Below, piece after piece: positions 6,711-13,459 of a DNA stretch of 17,121 nucleotides; the stretch's first letter is position 1, and each line of letters begins with the position of its first letter. The position numbers and the translations under genes were made by a program. Below the pieces are notes generated by a model. The model saw nothing but the letters and a program-made list of their open reading frames with translations, was not told the origin of the DNA and did no database searches. Source of the stretch: JAOADN01 sp046155885 (lineage in GTDB: Bacteria; Pseudomonadota; Alphaproteobacteria; Rhodobacterales; Rhodobacteraceae); the NCBI GenBank assembly GCA_046155885.1, contig JBJXFU010000092.1, positions 1-17,121 on the forward strand. Direction: 5' to 3'.

Positions 6711-6741
6711 ATATTGCTGGCATATTGCTGGGCGGTTGCTG
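6709..6741 (+). repeat. Three tandem 11-bp units, copy 1
   Basis: Two identical GCATATTGCTG units (6709-6719, 6720-6730) are followed by GGCGGTTGCTG (6731-6741). The first unit shares its first two bases with the palindrome. An 11-bp period places successive units on one face of the helix, as in tandem sites for OmpR/PhoB-type regulators. That comparison is an analogy only. Confidence 0.7.
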
Positions 6742-6747
6742 GCACCC

Positions 6748-6788
6748 TGCGAACGCTGCCGTCAGGAATGGTTACCGCAGCGTTCGCA
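6748..6788 (+). other. 12-bp inverted repeat closing copy 1
   Basis: TGCGAACGCTGC (6748-6759) and GCAGCGTTCGCA (6777-6788) are perfectly complementary with a 17-nt loop containing GGTTAC. A U-tract is missing, so it is not an obvious terminator. In copy 2 the left arm is present with one change, and the right arm is cut by the window end. Confidence 0.6.
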
Positions 6789-7102
6789 AGGGGTTGGGAC
6801 CGGATCGGGCACGTTTTCCCCGGCCGGGGACGGCGGGCCCGTTTCGTCCGCACGCATCGCACCCCAATCCTCTCGCTCCCGCCAGGCCGGGCGCCGCTCG
6901 GACACGGGCCCGAACAAGTCGGCGCTGCCCGAATTCCGCCCAACTCCGAACGAAAACACAACCTTGGCGGGCATTCCTCATTAGTTCAGGCGATGCGCGG
7001 CCCGCCGAAGATGTCAGGATTGTGACGGTCCGGGGTTGGTGTGCCCCGGTGACCCGGCAAGGCTTGGCCTCCGGGGGGTTTGTGCAAGTGATGGAGTTTC
7101 CG

Positions 7103-7279
7103 ATGCGCAATCTGTTTCTGAAAACCTGGATCCGCTTCCGCCACAACGACGACGGCGTGACGCTGGTCGAATACGGCGTCGCCGTCGCGCTGGCCGTCGC
7201 AGTTGGCACCGGCGCGCTGACACTGCTCGGCACCGATATCACCGGTGCCCTCGGCGCTGCCGGCGCGGTGATGCCGTAA
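7103..7279 (+). CDS. flp: Flp-type major pilin prepilin
   Basis: This 58-residue prepilin has a basic leader ending RHNDDG, cleavage after Gly18, and a mature N-terminus VTLVEYGVAVALAVAVG. Glu5 and Tyr6 of the mature protein are the Flp hallmark. The roughly 40-residue mature protein is one hydrophobic helix that polymerises into the Tad pilus. The ATG at 7103 is chosen because GGAG (7093-7096) lies 6 nt upstream. An in-frame ATG at 7091 has no good ribosome binding site and would only lengthen the leader. It is the first gene of the Tad locus, and the downstream hairpins could let pilin mRNA accumulate over the rest. CpaA encoded at the locus end is the expected processing enzyme. Confidence 0.93.
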   Translation: MRNLFLKTWIRFRHNDDGVTLVEYGVAVALAVAVGTGALTLLGTDITGALGAAGAVMP

Positions 7280-7283
7280 GCGG

Positions 7284-7301
7284 CAGACGGCCGGCCGTCT
7301 G
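7284..7301. other. 18-bp palindrome just after flp
   Basis: CAGACGGCCGGCCGTCTG is a perfect dyad starting 5 bp after the flp stop. In RNA it could form a stem with a tight loop, a first stabilising structure at the pilin 3' end. It does not resemble the 18-bp palindrome of the composite element. Confidence 0.5.
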
Positions 7302-7315
7302 GCTGGCTGCGGCTT

Positions 7316-7347
7316 CGGGACGGGCGTGGGGGGCTGCGCCCGTCCCG
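7316..7347 (+). terminator. flp-cpaB intergenic hairpin (possible attenuator)
   Basis: The arms CGGGACGGGCG (7316-7326) and CGCCCGTCCCG (7337-7347) pair perfectly over 11 bp around a 10-nt loop. No T-run follows, so partial termination or protection of the 3' end of abundant pilin mRNA is more likely than full termination. It sits 40 bp before the cpaB start. Confidence 0.6.
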
Positions 7348-7386
7348 GACTTGCCCCGGCAGGGGCACCGGAGAAGGAGATTGGAA

Positions 7387-8232
7387 ATGGGCATTCGTTC
7401 GATCCTTGTCGCGGTCATCGGCGTGGCCGTCGCAGGCGGATCGGCCTGGGCCGCACGCGAACTGCTGGTCGCGCCCGCCGCCGAGAAGGCGGCCGATTCC
7501 TCATCCGGAATGACCACCGTCGTGGTCGCCGGGCGCGACATCGGCTTCGGCCAGGCGATCCAGGCCCCGATGCTCCAAGTCATCGCTTGGCCGCGCTCCG
7601 CGCTGCCGCCGGGTGCGGTGACCGATCTTGAAACGCTGCTTCCCGCTTCGGGCACAGCGCCGCGCCGGGCCACCCATTCCATGGCCGAGGGCGAACTTGT
7701 GCTCGCCTCGAAGATCTCAGGCTTCGGCGAGAAAGTCACGCTGGTACAGTCGCTTGCGCCGAATACCCGCGCGATGGCGATCAAGGTCGATGCCGAAACT
7801 GCGGTGGGCGGCTTCGTCACGCCCGGGGATTCGGTCGACATCGTGATGACCCAGGGCCGCGATCAGGACCTGAGCGCCATCACCATCCTGCAGGACATCC
7901 GCGTTGTCGGCGTCGATCAGGAAACCGATCAGACGGCCGAACAACCGGAAGTCGCCCGCACCGTCACGGTCGAGGTGACGCCCGAACAGGGCCAGAAGCT
8001 CGCGCTGGCGCAGAAGGCCGGGGCGCTGAGCCTGACGCTGCGCACTGTGGATGCGACCAACCAGCCCGATCTGGGCAAGATCAGCCTTGCCGATCTGGTG
8101 CCCGCCGATCCGTTGCCGCCGCCGGTCGTGACGGTCGCCGCCGCCGAGCCCGCGCCCGAACCCGCACCTGCACCCCGCGCCACCATCCGTGTGCGCCGCG
8201 CGACGCAGGTTGAGGTCGAAACGCTGAACTGA
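7387..8232 (+). CDS. cpaB: CpaB/RcpC-type Flp pilus assembly protein
   Basis: The product has 281 residues. It starts with a membrane anchor or signal (residues 5-25), followed by a SAF-like domain (TTVVVAGRDIGFGQAI, WPRSALPPGAV) and the RcpC/CpaB domain (TRAMAIKVDAETAVGGFVTP, GDSVDIVMTQ, TVTVEVTPEQGQKLALAQKA). A Pro/Ala-rich tail precedes a basic end (ATIRVRRATQVEVETLN). CpaB is periplasmic and in known Tad systems works with the secretin CpaC. Here no secretin gene follows, which is unusual. AAGGAG 7 nt upstream supports the ATG at 7387. Confidence 0.92.
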   Translation: MGIRSILVAVIGVAVAGGSAWAARELLVAPAAEKAADSSSGMTTVVVAGRDIGFGQAIQAPMLQVIAWPRSALPPGAVTDLETLLPASGTAPRRATHSMAEGELVLASKISGFGEKVTLVQSLAPNTRAMAIKVDAETAVGGFVTPGDSVDIVMTQGRDQDLSAITILQDIRVVGVDQETDQTAEQPEVARTVTVEVTPEQGQKLALAQKAGALSLTLRTVDATNQPDLGKISLADLVPADPLPPPVVTVAAAEPAPEPAPAPRATIRVRRATQVEVETLN

Positions 8233-8253
8233 GCAAAGCGAAGGCCGCGTGCC

Positions 8254-9723
8254 ATGACTCTGGGATCAAGACTTCGGCGGTTCGGTCGCGACGACGAGGG
8301 CGCGATCCTTGTCTTCTGGGCGGTGGCGCTGGCCGTCATGCTGGGGATCGTGGCGCTGTCCTTTGACGTGGGCCGCATGGCAGCGACGCAGAGCGAACTG
8401 CAGTCCTATGCCGACCACGTCGCGCTGGCTGCTGCCGCAGAGCTCGACGGCAAGTCCGACGCGATCACCCGCGCCAACGCGGCGGCTGCCAACCTGATCG
8501 CCGACTGGCAAACCTATGGGGCAGGCGGCAACGCTCTTGCCGGGGTCGGCAGCTACACGCTCGAATTCTTCGACCGCCTGCCCGCGCAGGACAGCGCCGC
8601 GATGAGCGCCGGGCTGACGACCAACGCCGCGAAAGCCGCCTATGCCCGCGTCACCATCGCGCCGCGTGCGGTGGATTTCAGTTTCGGCGACGCCTTCTTC
8701 GCGCTGAGCGGCAACGCGCCCACGGCGAACACGGTGGGCGCGACGGCGGTAGCGGGATACACGCAATACGCCTGCGACATCGCGCCGATGATGTTCTGCA
8801 TCCCGAACAGCAGCTTCAACGCTGACGCACCAGGCACCAAGGGCCGGATGATCCGGCTGCGCGCGGGCGGGCAGGGGGCGGCCTGGGGGCCGGGGGACTT
8901 CGGGTTTCTGCAGCCCTCGTCGCTTTCCATCGATGCGCAGGGCAACTGCGCCGGGGCGAACGGCACGGGGCCGCAACTGCGCTGCGCGCTCGGCGCGGTC
9001 AGCCGGATCACCCAGTGCGTGCCGATCCGCGGCGTCGACATCGAACCGGGCCAGAAGGTCGGCATCACCAACGCGGCCCTCAACACCCGCTTCGACATGT
9101 GGTCGGGTGCCATGCAGAACAGCCGGACCGATCCCATCTATGCCCCGGCGCCGAACGTGATCAAGGGCATCCGGCCGAGGAATGGCAACTGCAACTGGAA
9201 CAACACCCAACCCACCACCGACACCGCCGCGATGCCGCGCGACACCTGCATGATCTCGGGTTCCTGTGCGCCCTATGGTGACGGCAACTGGTCGGCGGGG
9301 CGCACCACCTATGTGTCGCGGAACTACGGCGGGGCGGATCCCCACCCCGCCGCGCCTACCCGCTACGACTACTACCTGGCCGAGATCGCCGCGCATGGCG
9401 GGGGCGCCTCGAGCGCGGCGATCCTGACGGGGCGGTCCGAGACCGGGCGTCCGATGTGCACGGCGAACCAGAGCCCTGACCCGGAGCGGCGCATCCTGAT
9501 CGTCGCTGGGATCGATTGCGCGGCCAACTCGATCCGCGGCTCGGCCAGCGGCGTTCCTGTCCACCAGTTTGTCAAGATGTTCATCACCGAACCCGTCGTG
9601 GACAACGGCAGCGGCCCGAATTCGCTCGACATCTATGCCGAAATCGTGGGGTCGGCAGACACCAATGGTGGCGCGGGAACCACCGCCGGCATCGTCCGCG
9701 ATGTCGTCCAGTTGTACCGGTGA
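8254..9723 (+). CDS. tadG: TadG-like pilus assembly protein, cysteine-rich
   Basis: The 489-residue product has a short basic leader ending RRFGRDDEG, a transmembrane segment (about 17-42) and a putative Tad-domain continuation (GRMAATQSELQSYADHVALA) typical of TadG N-termini. The large periplasmic part holds ten cysteines (for example CDIAPMMFC, DTCMISGSC), suggesting several disulfides. The leader resembles those of the two TadE genes that follow, with Gly16 before the hydrophobic stretch, but position +5 is Phe rather than Glu, so prepilin processing is doubtful. No von Willebrand-type MIDAS motif was noticed. The ribosome binding site is weak. It lies where secretin genes often sit in Tad loci. 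Confidence 0.8.
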   Translation: MTLGSRLRRFGRDDEGAILVFWAVALAVMLGIVALSFDVGRMAATQSELQSYADHVALAAAAELDGKSDAITRANAAAANLIADWQTYGAGGNALAGVGSYTLEFFDRLPAQDSAAMSAGLTTNAAKAAYARVTIAPRAVDFSFGDAFFALSGNAPTANTVGATAVAGYTQYACDIAPMMFCIPNSSFNADAPGTKGRMIRLRAGGQGAAWGPGDFGFLQPSSLSIDAQGNCAGANGTGPQLRCALGAVSRITQCVPIRGVDIEPGQKVGITNAALNTRFDMWSGAMQNSRTDPIYAPAPNVIKGIRPRNGNCNWNNTQPTTDTAAMPRDTCMISGSCAPYGDGNWSAGRTTYVSRNYGGADPHPAAPTRYDYYLAEIAAHGGGASSAAILTGRSETGRPMCTANQSPDPERRILIVAGIDCAANSIRGSASGVPVHQFVKMFITEPVVDNGSGPNSLDIYAEIVGSADTNGGAGTTAGIVRDVVQLYR

Positions 9724-9727
9724 CCGT

Positions 9728-10219
9728 ATGTGCGCCCGCACCCGCATCACCCGATTCTTGCGCGACGAAGACGGCACTGCGCTGGTGGAATTCGCGATCG
9801 TCCTGCCGATGATGATCCTGCTTTTCGCTGTCATCGTCGAAGGAAGTCGGCTGCTGATCGGCTACAATTCGGTGATCACCGGCGTCCGCGATGCCGCGCG
9901 CTATCTGTCGCGGGTGCTGCCGCGCGACATCTGCGCCACCGGCGGCTCGGCCGCCGCCTGGACCTCGACGGTGACCACGATCGTGACCAGAAACGTCTCG
10001 GGCGGGTCGGTGCTGCCAAGCTCGGTCGCAGTGGTCAGCGTCACCCCCGGCATCGCCTGCACGCCAGGCAGCTACCGTGGCGGCACCGTCGGGGTCGCCA
10101 CCGTCACGGCGAGCTTCACCGTCACCTACCCGTTCTCGGGCGCCTTCAGCCTTGGCGGAACCGCCGTCCCGAACGAGGCCGCGACGGTGACCGACCGGGC
10201 AAGGATCATCGGGTCATGA
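9728..10219 (+). CDS. tadE: TadE-type minor pseudopilin
   Basis: The product has 163 residues. The leader ends RFLRDEDG (Gly16), and the processed form would start TALVEFAIVLPMMILLFAVI with Glu at +5, the TadE/pseudopilin signature. A beta-rich periplasmic domain follows. It would be processed by CpaA and inserted as a minor component or initiator of the pilus. It starts 4 bp after the tadG stop without a clear ribosome binding site, so coupling is likely. It overlaps the next gene by ATGA. Confidence 0.85.
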   Translation: MCARTRITRFLRDEDGTALVEFAIVLPMMILLFAVIVEGSRLLIGYNSVITGVRDAARYLSRVLPRDICATGGSAAAWTSTVTTIVTRNVSGGSVLPSSVAVVSVTPGIACTPGSYRGGTVGVATVTASFTVTYPFSGAFSLGGTAVPNEAATVTDRARIIGS

Positions 10220-10851
10220 CACGCCTTTCCACTCTCCGCCGGTTCCTGAAGGACGACAGCGGCACGACGCTGGTTGAGCTGGCGATCGTGTTGCCCGTCT
10301 TCCTTCTGCTTTTCTTCGGCACCATCGACATCGGCCGGCTGGGTTCGGAATACGTGATGTCCGGCAAGGCCATGCAAATCGCCGCCCGCATGGCGGCGGT
10401 GCGCCCGGCGGCCTGCGCGGGGGTGCCGAACCTCAACTCACGCGGCGTGGTGGCGCCCGGCACGGTGCCGCCACGGTATGGCGCGAGCTGTTCCTCGGGC
10501 GCGAATGTCTGTGCCAACCCGGGTCTGATCGCTTGCGCCGGGTCGACCGCGAACCCGACCGCGAACGAGATATGGACGGCCGTTTCCCCGATCCTGCCCG
10601 CGAACGCGACACCCGCGAACCTGCGCTTCGTCTACAGCTATGACGCGAACCTGGGATTCCTGGGCGGGCCCTATGTTCCGGTGGTCACGGTCGAGCTGCA
10701 GAACCTGTCGTTCCAGTTCGTTACCCCGCTCGGCGGCCTTGCGGCGCTTGCCCGCGCGCCGACTGCGGGGCCGCCCGCGCAATCGATTCCCTTCCCGAGC
10801 ATGAGCGTCTCGCTGCCCGGCGAAGACCTGGCCCTCGGCGAGGCCGGCTAG
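10216..10851 (+). CDS. Second TadE/TadF-type minor pseudopilin
   Basis: The product has 211 residues. Its leader ends RFLKDDSG (Gly16), followed by TTLVELAIVLPVFLLLFFG with Glu at +5. It resembles its upstream neighbour through the whole leader and hydrophobic helix, so the two are probably paralogues (TadE/TadF pair). The periplasmic part has four cysteines within about 45 residues (PAACAG to IACAGS) and a proline-rich C-terminus. It begins in an ATGA overlap with the tadE stop. Whether it is TadF or a second TadE cannot be decided from sequence alone. Confidence 0.82.
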   Translation: MTRLSTLRRFLKDDSGTTLVELAIVLPVFLLLFFGTIDIGRLGSEYVMSGKAMQIAARMAAVRPAACAGVPNLNSRGVVAPGTVPPRYGASCSSGANVCANPGLIACAGSTANPTANEIWTAVSPILPANATPANLRFVYSYDANLGFLGGPYVPVVTVELQNLSFQFVTPLGGLAALARAPTAGPPAQSIPFPSMSVSLPGEDLALGEAG

Positions 10852-10872
10852 GGCGGAGAAGGAGTAAGACCT

Positions 10873-12057
10873 GTGATCCAGACCGAAAAATCCGTCCTTG
10901 TCATCTCGTCGGATCCCGCGCTCGCGGGCACGATCAGCGCGACCCTCTCGGCGCTGCCCGGGCTTTCGGTCAAGACCGAGGCCAATTCGCTGGCGGCGAT
11001 GAACGGGCAAGCGGTGAAGGCGGCGGGACACTTCGACGTGATCCTTTTCCAGTCCCAGCCGGGCGACACGGGCGAGGCCGAGGCGGTCCGTCAGGTTTCG
11101 GCCGCGCGGCGGCACGGGGCCGTACTGATGGCGCTGGCCGATGGCGCGATGACGCTGGCGCAGGTCCGGGCGCTGAGCGAGGCCGGTGTGGACGAGGTGT
11201 TGCCGTTTTCCGGCGCGGCTTCCGAGCTTGGATCGAAACTCGCGGGCCTTGGGCGACCGATCGCGGGGGGTGCACGCGCCGGGCGGGTCATCGCGGTGAT
11301 GCCGGCGCGCGGAGGGGTCGGGGCGTCGACCCTGTCGGTCAACCTCGCCGACCGGCTCGCCAATGAAGAGCGGCGGTTCCGCAAGACCGTCCGCCGCCCC
11401 GTGGCGCTTCTCGATCTGGATCTGCAGTTCGGATCGGCCGGGGCGATGCTCGATCTGGCCGAAAGCGATGCAATGCTGTCGCTGACCGCATCGGGCGCGG
11501 TCCCGAGTGCCACGGCCGTGGCGCAGTCGCTGAGCCGGGCGGCGAACGGGGTGTCGGTGCTTCCTGCGCCGCCGAAGTTCGCCCCGCTCGACAGCCTGAA
11601 CGCCGAGCAGGTTTCGCGCATCCTGGACGCGTTGCGGGGCGCCCACGATCACGTCGTGGTGGACCTGCCGCATGCGCTTGTCGGCTGGATCGAACCCGTG
11701 CTGGCGCGCGCCGACCGGCTGCTGCTGGTGACCGACCTGTCGGTTCCGGCGATCCGCCAGTGCCGCCGGCTGATCGACTTCGTCAATGCCGAAAATTCCG
11801 CGCTGCCTATCGACATCGTGGTGGCGCGCGATGCCCGCCCGGTCTTCGGTTCGGCAGTCCGGCGGGAAGCCGAGCGGGCGCTGGATCGGCAGGTCCTGCA
11901 CTGGCTGCCCGACGATCCGAAGTCCGCCCGTGTGGCGGCCGACCGCGGTCAGCCTCTGGCAGTGGGGGCCCGCGGCAGGCGGCTTTCCCGCAGCATCGAG
12001 GGCCTGGCCCGCGGCCTCGCCGAAGCCCTTTCCGCGACCGCGCGGGCGCCGAAGTAA
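10873..12057 (+). CDS. cpaE: CpaE/TadZ-type MinD-like ATPase, pilus localisation factor
   Basis: The product has 394 residues. The N-terminal part (about 5-115) is a receiver-like fold in which the position expected for the phosphorylated Asp reads FDVILFQ, so it is probably a pseudo-receiver. The ATPase part begins with a deviant Walker A, ARGGVGAST (145-153), followed by DLDLQFGSAG (181-190) and VVVDLPH. MinD/ParA proteins carry signature lysines in this loop. Here they are Arg and Ala, a degeneracy also known in other CpaE/TadZ proteins. CpaE places the Tad machine at the cell pole. Translation starts at a GTG (10873) with AAGGAG about 8 nt upstream. Confidence 0.93.
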   Translation: MIQTEKSVLVISSDPALAGTISATLSALPGLSVKTEANSLAAMNGQAVKAAGHFDVILFQSQPGDTGEAEAVRQVSAARRHGAVLMALADGAMTLAQVRALSEAGVDEVLPFSGAASELGSKLAGLGRPIAGGARAGRVIAVMPARGGVGASTLSVNLADRLANEERRFRKTVRRPVALLDLDLQFGSAGAMLDLAESDAMLSLTASGAVPSATAVAQSLSRAANGVSVLPAPPKFAPLDSLNAEQVSRILDALRGAHDHVVVDLPHALVGWIEPVLARADRLLLVTDLSVPAIRQCRRLIDFVNAENSALPIDIVVARDARPVFGSAVRREAERALDRQVLHWLPDDPKSARVAADRGQPLAVGARGRRLSRSIEGLARGLAEALSATARAPK

Positions 12058-12070
12058 GGAGAGTATGCCG

Positions 12071-13459
12071 ATGTTCCGCCAGTTTCCCCGCCGCGAGGCA
12101 CCCGCCCTGGCACCGGCCCGCGTGGTCGATCTGTCGCGCAAGCCCTATGTCGCCCTGGCCGCGCCGCCGCCCGATGCCGCGGAGGCCGAACTGGTCGATC
12201 GGCTCGAACTCAAGAGCCGTTTACATGACGTTCTTCTGGAGCGCCTGAACCTGGCCGTTATCGACAAGGTACAGCCCGAAGATCTGCGCCGCGAGGTCGC
12301 GGCCCTTGTCTCGCAGACGTTGGCGCAGGAACGCCATCCGATGCGGGCAGAAGAGATGAAGACGCTGATCGACGAGCTTCTCGACGAGGTGCTGGGTCTT
12401 GGCCCGCTTGAGCCGCTGCTTGCCGATCCCACGGTCAACGACATCCTAGTCAACACCCATCGCACGGTTTTTGTCGAACGCCACGGGCTTCTGGAACGCA
12501 CGAAGGTGCGCTTCCGCGACGAACGCCATCTGCTCAGGATCATCGACAAGATCGTCAGCCGGGTCGGCCGCAGGATCGACGAATCGAACCCCTGGGTCGA
12601 TGCGCGGCTGGAAGACGGCAGCCGCGTCAACGCGATCATCCGGCCTTGCGCGGTCGACGGGCCTTCGCTGTCGATCCGCAAGTTCTCGCGCAATCCGCTG
12701 ACTCTGGAACGCCTGGTCGAGGGCGGCGCTCTGCCGGCGGCTGGTGCCGGATTCCTCAAGGGTCTGGTCGAGGCGCGGCTGAACATCCTGATCTCGGGCG
12801 GCACGGGTTCCGGCAAGACCACGCTATTGAACGCCCTTTCGGCCTATATCGGCGACCGCGAACGGGTGGTGACGATCGAGGACGCGGCGGAACTGCAGTT
12901 GCAGCAAGAACATGTCGTGCGGCTGGAAACGCGGCCGGCCGGCCCTTCCGGGTCGGGCGCGGTCAGCCAGCGCGATCTGGTCAGGAACGCACTTCGGATG
13001 CGGCCTGACCGGATCGTCGTCGGCGAGGTGCGCGGGGCGGAATGCTTCGACATGCTGCAGGCGATGAACACCGGCCATGACGGGTCGATGACAACCGTCC
13101 ACGCCAATACCGCGCGCGACGCGCTGGGGCGGCTGGAACAGATGGTGTCGATGATCGGCCTCGATATCCCCGTCTCTGCGGTGCGGGCGCAGGTCGCTTC
13201 TGGCATCCAGGTCATCGTGCAGTTGAACCGGCTTGGCGACGGGTCGCGGCGAGTGATGAGCATCTCGGAAATCACCGGGATGGAAGGCGACATCATCACC
13301 ATGCAGGACATCTTCCAGTTCCGCCGCACCGGGCGCGGCGAGGCGGGCGAGTACGCCGGGCACTTCGTGGCGACCGGCATCCGCCCGCGTTCAGCCGAGG
13401 CGCTGCTGCAGGCCGGCGTGGACATCGGAGCGGGGATGTTCACGGAAGGCGGGCTGTGA
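12071..13459 (+). CDS. cpaF: CpaF/TadA secretion ATPase of the Tad pilus
   Basis: The 462-residue hexameric ATPase powers pilus assembly from the cytoplasmic face. Visible motifs are Walker A GGTGSGKT (243-250), Asp box VVTIEDAAEL (266-275), Walker B RIVVGEVRG (314-322) and His box GHDGSMTTVHAN (335-346), with the N-terminal CpaF domain before them (ELLDEVLGLGPLEPLL). All catalytic motifs are intact. ATG 12065 is two codons further upstream, but it lies only 3 nt from AAGGAG. ATG 12071 has a 9-nt spacing and is preferred. The last base of the stop overlaps the tadB ATG. Confidence 0.96.
   Translation: MFRQFPRREAPALAPARVVDLSRKPYVALAAPPPDAAEAELVDRLELKSRLHDVLLERLNLAVIDKVQPEDLRREVAALVSQTLAQERHPMRAEEMKTLIDELLDEVLGLGPLEPLLADPTVNDILVNTHRTVFVERHGLLERTKVRFRDERHLLRIIDKIVSRVGRRIDESNPWVDARLEDGSRVNAIIRPCAVDGPSLSIRKFSRNPLTLERLVEGGALPAAGAGFLKGLVEARLNILISGGTGSGKTTLLNALSAYIGDRERVVTIEDAAELQLQQEHVVRLETRPAGPSGSGAVSQRDLVRNALRMRPDRIVVGEVRGAECFDMLQAMNTGHDGSMTTVHANTARDALGRLEQMVSMIGLDIPVSAVRAQVASGIQVIVQLNRLGDGSRRVMSISEITGMEGDIITMQDIFQFRRTGRGEAGEYAGHFVATGIRPRSAEALLQAGVDIGAGMFTEGGL

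Larger units (their letters stand above)
6677..6788 (+). repeat. Composite palindrome/11-mer element, copy 1 (upstream of flp)
   Basis: This non-coding element recurs at 17009-17121. It contains GTTAAC (6677-6682), an 18-bp palindrome (6693-6710), three tandem 11-bp units (6709-6741), a GCACCCTGCGAACG block starting at 6742, a GGTTA block and a terminal 12-bp inverted repeat (6748-6788). The distance from palindrome start to the GCACCC block is 49 bp in both copies. It lies about 315-425 bp before the flp start. Conserved architecture with partly diverged sequence points to a regulatory function, perhaps a shared control region, and this is inference. Confidence 0.75.
6290..7102. other. Structure-rich, gene-free region between mfd and flp
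   Basis: No credible gene lies in these 813 bases; the frame that is open throughout has low-complexity translation until it reaches flp. In order the region holds a post-stop motif shared with the end of cpaA (6291), dispersed repeat copy B (6337-6358), two adjacent strong hairpins (6422-6479), a 9-bp hairpin (6584-6604), the composite palindrome/11-mer element (6677-6788), and a GC-rich leader with a CCGGGG/CCCCGG inverted repeat near 7028-7047. No convincing -35/-10 pair for flp was found. Confidence 0.7.

Noticed and set aside
6709..6741. CRISPR-like array
   Set aside because: The units are 11 bp, directly abutting and without spacers, and no cas genes are present.
6677..6788. Plasmid iteron origin
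   Set aside because: Only three short units, no replication initiator gene and a chromosomal gene (mfd) next to it. A regulatory reading fits better.
8266..9834. Minus-strand open frame opposite tadG
   Set aside because: Shadow frame of a recognisable TadG-like gene, with a histidine- and arginine-rich composition.
10438..12141. Long minus-strand open frame opposite cpaE
   Set aside because: It shadows CpaE and the second TadE-type gene, which have clear motifs. Its translation is arginine-rich low complexity.
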